Positions 9,606-19,747 of a stretch of DNA of 64,000 nucleotides are shown piece after piece. The notes below the pieces were generated by a model that did not search any database, was not told where the DNA came from, and worked only from the letters and a program-made list of their open reading frames with translations. Positions within the stretch are counted from its first letter, which is position 1. Each line of letters starts with the position of its first letter. The DNA is from Bartonella sp. DB5-6 (GTDB lineage Bacteria; Pseudomonadota; Alphaproteobacteria; Rhizobiales; Rhizobiaceae): NCBI RefSeq assembly GCF_000278115.1, contig NZ_JH725119.1, positions 112,220 through 176,219 on the forward strand, written 5' to 3'. A program made the position numbers and the translations under genes.

Positions 9606-10745
9606 TTACCTGTTACTAATAATCTGAGAAAAAAACAATAGAAAATCATCAATATCTTTAGAAGTTGTACACCTTCCTATTGAAATGCGAATTGCTCCAT
9701 TGGGAACATAATGCCCCATTGCTTCCAAGACACTACTTTGTTTTACTTTTCCAGAAGAACAAGCAGAACCTGCAGATACAGAAAACCCAGCCAAATCAAA
9801 ACCAATTTGCAGAGTTTCAGCTTTTATATTGCGCACAGTGAAATAAGTTGTGTTTGGCAAACGCTGAACTCTTTTGCCAAAAATTTCAACATCACTACAC
9901 ATTTTTTGTATTCCATCTTCTAATTTATTGCGTAAATATATTAACTGCTTTATCTCTTTTGGGGTAAAACAATCAGCCATCGCTGCTCCAAAAGCAGCAA
10001 TAAGCGGCAGTCCTTCTGTTCCTCCACGTAAACCTTTTTCTTGCCCTCCTCCTACAATAAGAGGATATGGCATCAAAAGGTTGCCATATGAAACAAAAGC
10101 ACCTGTTCCTTTAGGACCGCCAATTTTATGCGCAGATAGTATAAAAAAATCTCCTCCCATCTGATTAATATCAACAAAATTTTTGTCTACATATTGTGTC
10201 AAATCAACAATAAGAATGCCTCCAGAATCCCGAACGATAGCAGCTATTTCTTTTATTTGTTGAATAACACCAGTTTCACCATTTGCGGCTTGAATAGCAA
10301 CAAGAGGAAGTCCTTGTGTTTTATCGTGAACGCTTAAGAGAGAGGCTAATATATCTTGTTTAATGAGACCATCTTGATCAACAGCAACTGTGCTGATGCA
10401 TTCTTTAGAAAAGCGTCCCCCTTCTGCAACAGATGGATGTTCAGTAGCCCCAATGTAAAGATGAGAAAATTGAATTTTAGAGCTTCCCATGTTATAAAAG
10501 GGTGTTAATAAAGTCATTGCTGCTTCACTCGCACCAGACGTAAATACAACATGATCTGGGTGTGTGTTGAGGTTTTTAGCGATTTGTCGACGCGCTTTTT
10601 GTAATAAAGCTTTAGCAGCACGTCCTTCCGCATGAACAGATGACGGATTACCAAAGATCTCTAAGGCTTCCAGCAATGCTACCCGCGCCGTTTTCTTGAG
10701 CGGTGTTGTTGCATTATGATCAAAATATCGGCGTCTTACAACCAT
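9606..10745 (-). CDS. Cysteine desulfurase, IscS/NifS class
   Basis: This is a second PLP-dependent cysteine desulfurase, about 379 residues. The N-terminus YFDHNATTPL is the class I hallmark. The PLP lysine lies in LSAHKIGGPKGTGAF, and the catalytic cysteine sits in the flexible loop SVSAGSACSSGKV. In alphaproteobacteria a NifS-like desulfurase commonly heads the suf cluster, as here. The start is uncertain: ATG at 10745 gives the usual N-terminus, while a TTG at 10757 adds four residues, and neither has a strong ribosome site. It is divergent from the alpha/beta hydrolase gene, with about 160 bp between them. It probably supplies sulfur for tRNA thiolation and general Fe-S assembly beside SufS. 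Confidence 0.88.
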   Translation of the reverse strand: MVVRRRYFDHNATTPLKKTARVALLEALEIFGNPSSVHAEGRAAKALLQKARRQIAKNLNTHPDHVVFTSGASEAAMTLLTPFYNMGSSKIQFSHLYIGATEHPSVAEGGRFSKECISTVAVDQDGLIKQDILASLLSVHDKTQGLPLVAIQAANGETGVIQQIKEIAAIVRDSGGILIVDLTQYVDKNFVDINQMGGDFFILSAHKIGGPKGTGAFVSYGNLLMPYPLIVGGGQEKGLRGGTEGLPLIAAFGAAMADCFTPKEIKQLIYLRNKLEDGIQKMCSDVEIFGKRVQRLPNTTYFTVRNIKAETLQIGFDLAGFSVSAGSACSSGKVKQSSVLEAMGHYVPNGAIRISIGRCTTSKDIDDFLLFFSQIISNR

Positions 10746-10905
10746 TTTACATAACAATCGTTCATCTTATGTATTGATTAAAAAAATAGTGCAATTTGCT
10801 TGAAAAATGCACTTAAAAAAGAATATCTAGTGATTAACTAAAAGATTCTATGGTAAAAGTCGACCAAGGTCAATGAGAGCCTTTATAGCATTTAAGGAGC
10901 ATTTA

Positions 10906-11586
10906 ATGCCAGAAATTATTTTTAATGGTCCCGCAGGTCGGCTGGAAGGACGTTATCAACCTTCACAACAAAGAAATGCACCAATTGCGATTATTTTACA
11001 TCCTCATCCCCAATTTGGTGGAACAATGAACAATAAAATTGTTTATGATCTTTTTTACATGTTCCAACAACGTGGCTTTACTACATTACGTTTTAACTTT
11101 CGTGGTATTGGCCGTAGCCAAGGCGAATTTGATTATGGAATAGGAGAACTTTCAGATGCTGCTGCTGCACTCGATTGGGTACAAACACAGCATCCTGATT
11201 CTAAAAATTGTTGGGTAGCTGGATATTCATTTGGTGCTTGGATTGGTATGCAGCTTTTAATGCGTCGACCAGAAATTGAGGGCTTTATATCTGTTGCTCC
11301 TCAACCTAATGTTTATGACTTTTCATTTCTTGCCCCTTGTCCTTCCTCTGGACTTATCATTCACGGTGATATCGATAAAGTTTCTCCTCCAAAAGATGTA
11401 CAAACGCTTGTGGATAAATTAAAAACACAAAAAGGCATTACCATTACACAAGAAATACTGGAAGGTGCTAACCACTTTTTTAGCGGATGTAATAAAGAGC
11501 TCATTGAACGATGTGCACAATATTTAGATAATCATATTACAGGTGAATTTCTTACTCCTCCACCTGAAATACTTTCACTTACCTAA
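10906..11586 (+). CDS. Alpha/beta hydrolase (dienelactone hydrolase-like, YqfA/COG2945 type)
   Basis: This 226-residue cytosolic hydrolase is of the small alpha/beta type found in most Rhizobiales. The oxyanion region is ILHPHPQFGGTMNNK. The nucleophile elbow is VAGYSFGAW (G-Y-S-F-G), the acid lies in HGDIDKVSP and the histidine in GANHFF, so the triad is complete. ATG at 10906 is preceded by AAGGAG at ideal spacing. An in-frame ATG at 10873 has no such site. The natural substrate is unknown. It is divergent from the iscS-like gene and not clearly in an operon with tyrS, which lies 295 bp downstream. Confidence 0.82.
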   Translation: MPEIIFNGPAGRLEGRYQPSQQRNAPIAIILHPHPQFGGTMNNKIVYDLFYMFQQRGFTTLRFNFRGIGRSQGEFDYGIGELSDAAAALDWVQTQHPDSKNCWVAGYSFGAWIGMQLLMRRPEIEGFISVAPQPNVYDFSFLAPCPSSGLIIHGDIDKVSPPKDVQTLVDKLKTQKGITITQEILEGANHFFSGCNKELIERCAQYLDNHITGEFLTPPPEILSLT

Positions 11587-11881
11587 AAGCATTAGAAATT
11601 TATAAAAATGAAAGAAATCATTTTGATAACTAAAGTGCCTTTTTGTTTTTTTACACTGTTTTCTAGTTTTTTACACCCACCTGCGTTTAGGAAGAAAAAC
11701 AATATCTTCTCTCTCAATGAGAAGAAGTCCTCCTTAAAATATATAAGCAAAATAGTGTTTCATTATCTTTCGTTACCAATATTTTCCGTTCTCTTGTGAG
11801 ATACGCATTATTTATGGTAGAGAGAGTACACTAACCCCTCATTATATAAACGAATGCAATATTAGTCAGGAAATAAAATTC

Positions 11882-13135
11882 GTGTTTGCCTTTAAATCTG
11901 ATTTTTTACACATTATGAATGAACGTGGCTTTATTCACCAAATTTCGGATGAAAAAGGCTTAGATGATCTTTTTTCAAAAGAAGTTGTAAGCGCTTATAT
12001 TGGATTTGATCCTACAGCATCAAGTCTACACGCCGGAAGTCTTCTTCAAATCATGATGCTTTATTGGTTACAAAAAACCGGACATCGCCCCATTGCTTTG
12101 ATGGGTGGGGGAACGGGGTTGATTGGTGATCCTTCCTTCAAAGATGAAGCGCGACGGCTTCTCACACAAGATGATATTGCTTCAAACATCGCTAGTATTA
12201 AAAAGGTATTTGCTAACTATTTAACATTTGGTGATAAAAATAATGATGCATGCATTGTCAATAATGCTGAATGGTTATGCAATTTGAACTACTTAGAATT
12301 TTTGCGTGATGTAGGAAAACATTTTTCCGTCAATCGTATGTTGTCATTTGATTCTGTTAAGCTGAGACTTGAGCGTGAACATTCTTTGTCATTTTTAGAG
12401 TTTAATTATATGATCCTACAAGCTTATGATTTTGTTGAACTTTATAAGCGCTATGGTCTTCGTATGCAAATGGGAGGCTCTGACCAATGGGGCAATATTA
12501 TCAACGGAATTGAATTAGGACATCGGTTAGGAACAACACAGTTATATGCATTAACTTCACCATTGCTGACAACTTCTTCTGGTGCCAAGATGGGTAAGTC
12601 ATTGAATGGCGCCGTATGGCTTAATGCAGATATGCTTTCTCCTTACCAATTTTGGCAATATTGGCGAAACACAGAAGATGCTGATGTTACACGATTTTTA
12701 AAGTTCTATACCACATTGCCAATGAATGAAATTCTCAAACTTTCTGCATTGCAAGGGACTGAAATTAACGAAGCAAAGAAAATTCTTGCAACAGAAATTA
12801 CAGCAATGTTGCATGGACATAGTCTTGCGAATGAGGCAGCAGAAACTGCTCGTAAAACTTTTGAAGAAAAAGCACACGGGGAAAATCTTCCAACTGTTGA
12901 AATTAATGCAGCAAAATTAAAAACGGGTGTTGGTTTACTAACTCTTTTAGTTCAAGCAGAACTAGCCAAATCTAACAGTGAAGCGCGCCGACATGTTCAA
13001 GGTGGAAGTGTACGTATTAATGACAAAATCATTGAAGATGAAACACGTCTTATTTTTGAAGAAGATGTTAACGTATCAGGAATAATTAAACTTTCCTTCG
13101 GTAAGAAAAAACACGTGATACTGAAACCAGTCTAA
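11882..13135 (+). CDS. tyrS: Tyrosyl-tRNA synthetase
   Basis: This class I aminoacyl-tRNA synthetase charges tRNA-Tyr. The 417-residue protein has the HIGH-like signature [12 protein letters not shown], the KMSKS-like loop AKMGKSLNG, and a C-terminal S4 RNA-binding domain ([13 protein letters not shown]). The start is a GTG. The N-terminus [17 protein letters not shown] matches the usual beginning of the family, so the internal ATG at 11915 would be too short. The window's 295-bp upstream gap contains no gene and should hold the promoter. Confidence 0.96.
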   Translation: MFAFKSDFLHIMNERGFIHQISDEKGLDDLFSKEVVSAYIGFDPTASSLHAGSLLQIMMLYWLQKTGHRPIALMGGGTGLIGDPSFKDEARRLLTQDDIASNIASIKKVFANYLTFGDKNNDACIVNNAEWLCNLNYLEFLRDVGKHFSVNRMLSFDSVKLRLEREHSLSFLEFNYMILQAYDFVELYKRYGLRMQMGGSDQWGNIINGIELGHRLGTTQLYALTSPLLTTSSGAKMGKSLNGAVWLNADMLSPYQFWQYWRNTEDADVTRFLKFYTTLPMNEILKLSALQGTEINEAKKILATEITAMLHGHSLANEAAETARKTFEEKAHGENLPTVEINAAKLKTGVGLLTLLVQAELAKSNSEARRHVQGGSVRINDKIIEDETRLIFEEDVNVSGIIKLSFGKKKHVILKPV

Positions 13136-13363
13136 TTTCTTTATAATTATTTGTCTTCTTTCTCTAACTTTTGTGTTCTTTTGTTACATAATGCTTATGA
13201 TTTTTTACGCTAAATTTATTTTTCCAATTTAGTCTTCATGATATATAATGAGTTCTACAAGAGAAATAAAAATTTTCGGCATAAATTTATTTTAGAAAAT
13301 TGAAGAGTCACTTCTTTTCTGTCTTGTTATGCGCGATACTTACGAAAAAAAGAAAGACAAAAA

Positions 13364-13846
13364 ATGACAAGATTGATGAAAGGCACCCTTGCTCCTGATT
13401 TTAATTTGCCACGCGATGGTGGAGGGAAATTGTGTCTTTCTGATCTTCAAGGAAAGTTCGTTGTTTTATATTTTTATCCGAAAGACGACACCAGTGGATG
13501 CACGTGTGAAGCGATTGATTTTACCAGATTAAAAACAAAATTTGATGAAATTGGGGTTGTTATTATTGGAATATCTCCAGACAATGTAAAAAAACATGAT
13601 AAGTTTAAAACAAAACACGAACTCGATATTATCCTTGTTTCCGACGAAGAAAAAACGACACTTGAAGCTTACGGTGTTTGGGTTGAAAAAAGCATGTATG
13701 GGCGCAAATATATGGGTGTTGAACGAAGCACTTTTCTGATTGACGCAACTGGAAAGATAGCAGAAGAATGGCGTAAAGTTAGCGTACCTAAACATGCTGA
13801 AGAGGTGTTAGCTGCTGCTACACTTTTACATCGTAATGGTTTATAA
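13364..13846 (+). CDS. bcp: Peroxiredoxin, Bcp/PrxQ family
   Basis: This 160-residue thiol peroxidase reduces hydrogen peroxide and organic peroxides with thioredoxin as donor. The fold markers APDFNLP, VLYFYPKDDTSGCT and GISPD are clear, and the peroxidatic cysteine is in SGCTC. There is a second cysteine two positions later, whereas E. coli Bcp has its resolving cysteine five positions later. Position +5 here is isoleucine. This gene converges with prfB, whose stop is 128 bp downstream. The 228 bp before the start hold no gene. Confidence 0.93.
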   Translation: MTRLMKGTLAPDFNLPRDGGGKLCLSDLQGKFVVLYFYPKDDTSGCTCEAIDFTRLKTKFDEIGVVIIGISPDNVKKHDKFKTKHELDIILVSDEEKTTLEAYGVWVEKSMYGRKYMGVERSTFLIDATGKIAEEWRKVSVPKHAEEVLAAATLLHRNGL

Positions 13847-13974
13847 GTTTTTTTATTCGAGTAACTATAAGATGCAAGAACAACCTCCCATAGGCTTTAA
13901 TGAATCTAGATATATGACTGAATTTAATGCGCCAAATGATGAATTCATAAGATTTTGGGAAATGTTGTATCTCA

Positions 13975-15103
13975 TTAATCTGTATCTTCAACTTTTTGGC
14001 TTTTTCCATAAAGGCGTTGAGCGAGTGTTGCTTCTATAAATACATCTAAATTGCCATTAAGTACAGATTGTGGATCAGTATTTTCAACACCTGTGCGTAA
14101 ATCCTTGACAAGCTGATAGGGTTGAAGAACATAAGATCTAATTTGATGTCCCCATCCGATTTCTGTTTTAGAAGCTTCAACAGCATTTGTTTCTTCTTCT
14201 CTCTTTTTGAGTTCTTCTTCATAAAGTCTTGCTCGCAACATAGACCACGCAGTCGCTCGATTTTTATGTTGAGAACGCTCCGTTTGACATTGAACAACAA
14301 TACCTGTTTTTATATGCGTGATGCGAACTGCGGAATCTGTTGTGTTAACATGCTGCCCTCCGGCTCCTGATGCGCGATATGTATCAATACGAACATCTGC
14401 CTCTGAAACATCAACCTCAATATTATCATCAATGACTGGATAAACCCATATGCTTGCAAAAGAGGTATGACGCTTCGCATTTGAATCAAATGGTGAAATA
14501 CGTACCAAACGATGAACGCCTGATTCTGTTTTCAACATACCATAAGCGTTATGTCCTTTTACGAGAAGAGTCGCTGATTTTATTCCTGCTTCTTCTCCAT
14601 CGTGAATTTCTAATATCTCAACCCTCATTTTATGCTGTTCAGCCCAGCGCGTATACATGCGTAACAACATAGAAGCCCAATCTTGGCTTTCCGTACCTCC
14701 TGCACCAGCATGAACTTCTAGATAAGTATCATTCGAATCAGCTTCTCCGGAAAGGAGCACATCAATTTGTCTTTTATCTATCTCACTCTTAAGATTACGT
14801 ATTGAATTTTCTGCATCAGAGATAATTTCGATATCACTTTCTTCTTCTCCCATAGCAATTAATTCAATGCATTCTTCGAGTGTTTTTGTAAATGATCGAA
14901 TGCTATTGATTGAATCACCAAGATACTGACGTTCACGCATCATATCTTGCGCTTGTTGTGCATTATCCCAAAGTGTTGGGTCTTCCGCTTTTTGATTGAG
15001 ATATTCAAGACGTTTTAGCGACTGATCCCAGTCAAAGATGCCCCCTTAGCAACTTAATTGCTTTTTGGATTTCGTCGACTAATGTTTCTATTTCTGCTCG
15101 CAT
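13975..15103 (-). CDS. prfB: Peptide chain release factor 2, with programmed +1 frameshift
   Basis: RF2 ends translation at UGA and UAA. The gene is split into two frames. Frame 0 starts with ATG at 15103 (M-R-A-E-I-E-T-L-V-D) and reaches an in-frame TGA at codon 24. After a +1 slip at CTT-T the frame continues DWDQSLKRLEYLNQ to the stop at 13975, giving about 375 residues. The main frame carries the stop-recognition tripeptide SPF (VRISPFDSNAKR) and the GGQ loop (SGAGGQHVNTT) that triggers peptide release. It is downstream of mrcA on the same strand, as in other alphaproteobacteria, and converges with bcp. An annotation that starts at 14943 loses the first domain. Confidence 0.96.
15032..15046 (-). 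promoter_or_regulatory. prfB +1 frameshift signal (AGGGGG-CAT-CTT-TGA-C)
   Basis: On the minus strand the sequence reads AGG GGG CAT CTT TGA C. This has the three known elements of the autoregulatory RF2 site: a Shine-Dalgarno-like AGGGGG, a short spacer and the slippery CTT before a TGA read poorly when RF2 is scarce. It is the same arrangement as in E. coli prfB, with CAT in place of TAT. Frame arithmetic was checked: GAC at 15033-15031 is in frame with the stop at 13975. Confidence 0.93.
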
Positions 15104-15241
15104 AATTTAACACCATAGTTTTTATTTTTTTACAATCTTTTTAATTTATATTTTTAGACATTTTTACAGACTTACAGATTATAAAAATGGATGACCTGAT
15201 CGCACCAATCTATTTACCGTAGCTACACTACGAAAAAACAG

Positions 15242-15279
15242 ATAAAAATATTCTCCTTCAGCTACTTATAGCAAAGGAG
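15242..15279 (-). terminator. Probable intrinsic terminator after mrcA
   Basis: On the minus strand CTCCTT-T-GCTA-TAAG-TAGC-TG-AAGGAG forms a two-part hairpin (15253-15279), followed by AATATTTTTATC. It begins about 12 bp after the mrcA stop, so mrcA transcription probably ends here, with prfB having its own promoter in the remaining gap. Confidence 0.6.
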
Positions 15280-15290
15280 TTTTTCGCCGA

Positions 15291-17756
15291 TTAATATAGC
15301 CCACCCGTACCACTTTCAAGAGCTTTGTTGACCTGTGGAGAAGTTGTTCCTGAAGGTACACCTTCTTGAAAAGAATCCATACTACCAATTACTTGGTATA
15401 TATCAGCAGGTCCAGTTCCTGGCTTAAATGCTTCTATAATGACATCATGATCTCTTCTTTCCGCGAGCATACCTGTCTTACGATTAATAGGCATTAAAAT
15501 CATACCCTCTGGCATTCTAAATGGTACATCTGGCTTTCCTTTCAGTGCTTCTGCCATAAATTCACCAAAAATAGGAGCTGCCAATGAACTCCCTGTACCG
15601 TTGTATCCTAACGGTGCGGGTTGATCGTAACCAACAAAAATACCAACGACAAGATCAGGGGTAAACCCCATAAACCATACATCTTTAGAATCATTAGTAG
15701 TTCCTGTTTTAGCAGCAATGTGTCGATTGAGGTAACGTAAACGTGCAGCTGTACCTCGCTGAACAACCCCTTCCATCATTGATGTAATCTGATAAGCCGT
15801 CATAGGGTCAAGAACTTGATCTCGTTCATCGATCAATATAGGTTCACTTTGATTATCCCATGACTGAGCATGACAATTTTCACAGATACGATCATCATGA
15901 CGATAAATCGTTTTCCCATAACGATCTTGAATTCTATCTATCAGGGACGGTTTAATAGAGCGCCCCCCATTGGCAATAACTGAATAAGCTGTAACCATTC
16001 GTAAAACTGTTGTTTCGGCAGCTCCTAGGGCCATGGGTAAATAAGGCTGTAATTTATCTACAATACCAAAACGCTCTGCATATTCAGCTACAAGAGGCAT
16101 TCCCATATCATAAGCAAGTCGTATTGTCATAAGATTACGGGAATGTTCAATGCCATAACGCAGCGTTGAAGGTCCTGCAAATGTACCTCCATAATTTTTA
16201 GGTTGCCAAACTTCACCATTATATTGGCGAATTTCGATGGGACCATCTAAAACAACTGATGCTGGTGTATATCCATTGTCGAGTGCCGCTGCATACACAA
16301 AAGGCTTGAAAGCAGAACCAGGCTGACGATAAGCTTGCGTTGCACGATTAAACTCAGATGCTGCAAAAGAAAATCCTCCTACCATTGCAAGAACTCGCCC
16401 TGTATGGGGTTCCATAGCAACAACTGCACCTTCAACCTTTGGGATTTGTTGTAAACGATAAATATTATTTGTATTGGATACTTTTTCAACAAAAATGACA
16501 TCTCCAACTTGCAGAACGCGAGATAGGTTCTGAACAACTCTTCGAGAGCCATTTTCTTTTACAATATTTAATGCCCATTTTGAATCAGCTTCAGATAAGA
16601 TAGCAGTTTCCCGTTTTTTTGATAATAAGCCTGAAGCTTCACGCTTTGGCTGTAAACCAATCTCTACTTTATTGGCACTAGTAGAAAGAACAACGGCTAA
16701 ACGCCATTCAGGAACATCACTTAGCCCTGCGATATTTGCAAGTTCTATGCCCCAATCATCTTTTTTTTCAATATGCCCATAAGCTCCCCTCCAACCTTGT
16801 AAATGATCAAATTTAGTTAACCCATTGTGTAAAGCGCGTCGCGCAAAAAGTTGTAAATGTGGATCAAGCGTTGTACGAATTGAAAGCCCTCCTTCGTAAA
16901 GTGTTTTGGCCCCATAACGATACATTAAACGGCGACGCACCTCTTCAGTAAAATAGTCAGCAGCAAAAACGTAGCTATCACTGCCGCGCATTGTTGTTCC
17001 TAAGGGCTTTGTTTTAGCTTTTTCACCTTGTTCACGCGTTACATATCCATTTGCAATCATGCGATCTATAACCCAATTACGCCGACTAACAGCACGTTTT
17101 GTATTTTTGAACGGATCATAATTCGCCGGACCTTTTGGAAGAGCAGCCAAATAAGCACACTGTTCTAAAGTAAGATCATTGACGGATTTATTGAAATAAG
17201 TCAAAGAAGCTGCCGCAATACCATAAGTGCCACGGCCGAGATAAATTTCGTTTAGATAAAGCTCAAGAATATGATCTTTTGAATAGGTCCTCTCAATACG
17301 CATCGCCAAAATAGCTTCTTTTAATTTACGCTCTAATGTTGTTTCTGAACTTAAAAGGAAGTTTTTAGCGACCTGTTGTGTAATGGTTGATGCCCCTTCA
17401 GGGCGTTTTCCAGAACCAATATTCCGGATATTATTGATTAAGGCTCGAGAAAGTCCTTCGGGATCTAAACCAAAATGATGATAGAAATTTTTGTCTTCAG
17501 CAGAAATAAAAGCCTCTTTAAGAATTTTGGGTATTGATTGAATTGGTAAATAGAGGCGATGTTTTGTTGCAAACTCTGCCATAAGGCTACCATCAGCAGC
17601 ATGGACGCGTGTCATTACAGGCGGTTCATAGAGCGAAAGAACTTCATAATCAGGAAGTACATTTTCCTGTTCCTTTGCTATTGCCTCCTGTATTACTGTT
17701 TTCCAAAATCCAAGAATAATAACAAAACTAAGAAGATATCTAAAAAAAATCATCAT
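15291..17756 (-). CDS. mrcA: Penicillin-binding protein 1A, bifunctional peptidoglycan synthase
   Basis: This 821-residue inner-membrane enzyme polymerises glycan strands and crosslinks peptides. A single N-terminal membrane segment (residues about 4-25) is followed by the family 51 glycosyltransferase domain with the catalytic glutamate in EDKNFYHHFG and the STITQQVAKNF motif. The transpeptidase domain has the active serine in GSAFKPF (SxxK), then SRN, then KTGTTNDSKDVWF. An insert between the domains carries the usual OB-like region. The order amiC-mrcA-prfB is conserved in Rhizobiales. All catalytic motifs are intact. Confidence 0.95.
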   Translation of the reverse strand: MMIFFRYLLSFVIILGFWKTVIQEAIAKEQENVLPDYEVLSLYEPPVMTRVHAADGSLMAEFATKHRLYLPIQSIPKILKEAFISAEDKNFYHHFGLDPEGLSRALINNIRNIGSGKRPEGASTITQQVAKNFLLSSETTLERKLKEAILAMRIERTYSKDHILELYLNEIYLGRGTYGIAAASLTYFNKSVNDLTLEQCAYLAALPKGPANYDPFKNTKRAVSRRNWVIDRMIANGYVTREQGEKAKTKPLGTTMRGSDSYVFAADYFTEEVRRRLMYRYGAKTLYEGGLSIRTTLDPHLQLFARRALHNGLTKFDHLQGWRGAYGHIEKKDDWGIELANIAGLSDVPEWRLAVVLSTSANKVEIGLQPKREASGLLSKKRETAILSEADSKWALNIVKENGSRRVVQNLSRVLQVGDVIFVEKVSNTNNIYRLQQIPKVEGAVVAMEPHTGRVLAMVGGFSFAASEFNRATQAYRQPGSAFKPFVYAAALDNGYTPASVVLDGPIEIRQYNGEVWQPKNYGGTFAGPSTLRYGIEHSRNLMTIRLAYDMGMPLVAEYAERFGIVDKLQPYLPMALGAAETTVLRMVTAYSVIANGGRSIKPSLIDRIQDRYGKTIYRHDDRICENCHAQSWDNQSEPILIDERDQVLDPMTAYQITSMMEGVVQRGTAARLRYLNRHIAAKTGTTNDSKDVWFMGFTPDLVVGIFVGYDQPAPLGYNGTGSSLAAPIFGEFMAEALKGKPDVPFRMPEGMILMPINRKTGMLAERRDHDVIIEAFKPGTGPADIYQVIGSMDSFQEGVPSGTTSPQVNKALESGTGGLY

Positions 17757-17910
17757 CGAAACGGCTATCGCTTTCTTCAGAATTTATCAAAGAAAAAACA
17801 CGTTATCTCATCAACATTAGGCGGATACCACTATTAAACTGAGATAAAGAAAAAACTGTTTTCTATTTTTTACCTAGAAGTTCACACTGATACTCTATTT
17901 TCTCACAAAT

Positions 17911-19140
17911 TTAAAGAGGTCGCATAATTTTCTGCCTATATTCAGCAAATTGACGAATAGAACGAGCAATAGACGCAGCCATTTGTTTTCTCCATTGGGG
18001 ATTATTTAATAATTTTTCATCCTCTTTATTTGATAAATACCCTATTTCTATCAATACAGAAGGTATATCTGAAGCTCTTAAAACTTGAAAGTCAGCATAT
18101 CGATGAGGATTATTTATCAAATTGATATTACCTTTTGATAAATTTGAGATAACACTATTAGCAAAATTCACCGAAAATGCATGTGTTTCACGTCGCGTGA
18201 GATCGATTAAGATATCTGTAACTTCAAGCAATTCATCTGCAGGAAAACCATCAAGCAGATCAACTTTATTTTCATTTTCAGCTAAAGATTTTGCAATTGC
18301 ATCAGATGCTTTGTCTGATATGGTATATACTGTAGCTCCACGAAGAGAATCTACATTAATGGTATCTGCATGAATGGATATAAAAAGATCAGCACCAAAT
18401 TCTTGTGCTTTTTTAACTCTTTCACTTAATCTCAAAAAGACATCAGAATCGCGCGTTAAAGAAACAGTGATATGAGAATCTTTTTTTAACTCATCTTGCA
18501 GAACACGTGTAAAGGCTAGAGTTATATCTTTTTCTAAAATGCCACCAACACCCCGCGCACCACCGTCAATTCCACCATGTCCAGGATCAAGAATAACACG
18601 AAAATTACGCGTTTGCATTAGTTGCGTTTTTGCATCTAAATTGGCTCTTTGCTGTTTTTTAAATATGCTATCAAATTTTTCTTGAGTACTTTTACTAATA
18701 TCAATCAGTAGTTGCCATAAACCATTCTCTAATTTTTGTATCGTACTTTTTTCAACAATAAAAGCAATTTTGCTTGTTAAAATAATGCGTGAAGTTCGTA
18801 TATCAGCAAAACCGTAACGCACGTCTAATAACATGCTTGATAATGTAGCCTGTTTCTTTAAAGATGTATTTTGCTCTGAAAAATCAACCGTAGGTAAATT
18901 TATAACTAAACGCGCCGGCTTATCCAAAATCTGTAAATGAACATTTGGTTCAGCATTAAAAAACGCAATAATACGCGTGTGTGCACTATCACCAATAATC
19001 CGCAAATTAACAAGTTTTAAGGCATTTTCAGCTTGGGTGTTTGTTAGGAATATAAAAAAAAATAATAAATAATATGAGATGCATAACATAACATCCCAAC
19101 AAGCTACTTTCGGCTTTTTGGTAGAAAACCCTCTTATCAT
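17911..19140 (-). CDS. amiC: N-acetylmuramoyl-L-alanine amidase with AMIN domain
   Basis: This is a periplasmic zinc amidase that cuts the peptide stem from glycan and helps daughter-cell separation. After a hydrophobic signal segment ending near NTQA comes an AMIN-type beta domain (about 100 residues), a linker and the amidase_3 catalytic domain. Zinc ligands are seen in LDPGHGGIDGGARG and SIHADT, with the catalytic glutamate in LIEIGYLSN. The start is unsure. ATG at 19140 (about 409 residues) gives a normal signal region, ATG at 19089 is also possible, and a TTG at 19266 would add an unlikely 42-residue extension. It lies upstream of mrcA and divergent from rne. Confidence 0.9.
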   Translation of the reverse strand: MIRGFSTKKPKVACWDVMLCISYYLLFFFIFLTNTQAENALKLVNLRIIGDSAHTRIIAFFNAEPNVHLQILDKPARLVINLPTVDFSEQNTSLKKQATLSSMLLDVRYGFADIRTSRIILTSKIAFIVEKSTIQKLENGLWQLLIDISKSTQEKFDSIFKKQQRANLDAKTQLMQTRNFRVILDPGHGGIDGGARGVGGILEKDITLAFTRVLQDELKKDSHITVSLTRDSDVFLRLSERVKKAQEFGADLFISIHADTINVDSLRGATVYTISDKASDAIAKSLAENENKVDLLDGFPADELLEVTDILIDLTRRETHAFSVNFANSVISNLSKGNINLINNPHRYADFQVLRASDIPSVLIEIGYLSNKEDEKLLNNPQWRKQMAASIARSIRQFAEYRQKIMRPL

Positions 19141-19266
19141 AAAAAACACTCTATATTCTATCTTAGCATCAACTGATTTTAACCATATACAAAGCAATGC
19201 ATCAAATTTATTCCATATTTTCCAATAAATATTAAGCCCTTCCACTTTAACATCTAAAAAATGCAA

Positions 19267-19747
19267 TTAAGGCAACTAAAGACATTATAATTATAATGCT
19301 CGGTATTTATATTGTTACTTGCCAAAACCATGATATCAACATAAAAGAATATTTACGCTTCCTAGTCTATGGTAACCATTTAAATTATCTGTAGTCCATA
19401 TTAAGTTATCTTTAGAAGGTTTATTGCATGTTACACATTTAGGCTTTTTGTGGATAAAAAATTTTTGTGTCACAAAAACTGGGATTGCGTTATTTAAGAC
19501 TCGCTGGTTCGGACATCTGAACTATTTTAAAGATTATTTTACCGGAGACTTACAAAAATTATGAGTCATATAAAACAGATGGAGATGATGATAAAAAACG
19601 CTACACGTGAAATCACGTATCTGTACGTAGTGTCCCGTTCTGTTTTGCTGGTACCTCCCTTTTATGGCAGACAGCCTCTTATATTTACGAATAATTACGT
19701 TGTTCGTCTGAATAAAGTTGCGCATGTCGCCTTCAGGATTTTAACTT
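19267..19747 (+). promoter_or_regulatory. rne upstream region and long leader with nested hairpins
   Basis: These 481 bp between divergent amiC and rne hold no convincing gene. Near the rne end are two overlapping hairpins that compete for the same bases: ACGTG-AAAT-CACGT (19605-19618) and ACGTA-TCTG-TACGT (19615-19628). A further CTGT...ACAG pairing spans about 19640-19674. RNase E genes of several bacteria are autoregulated through structured 5' leaders. That this region is such a leader is inferred from its position and structure. An 87-codon open frame from 19561 overlaps the rne start and does not look like a protein. Confidence 0.4.
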
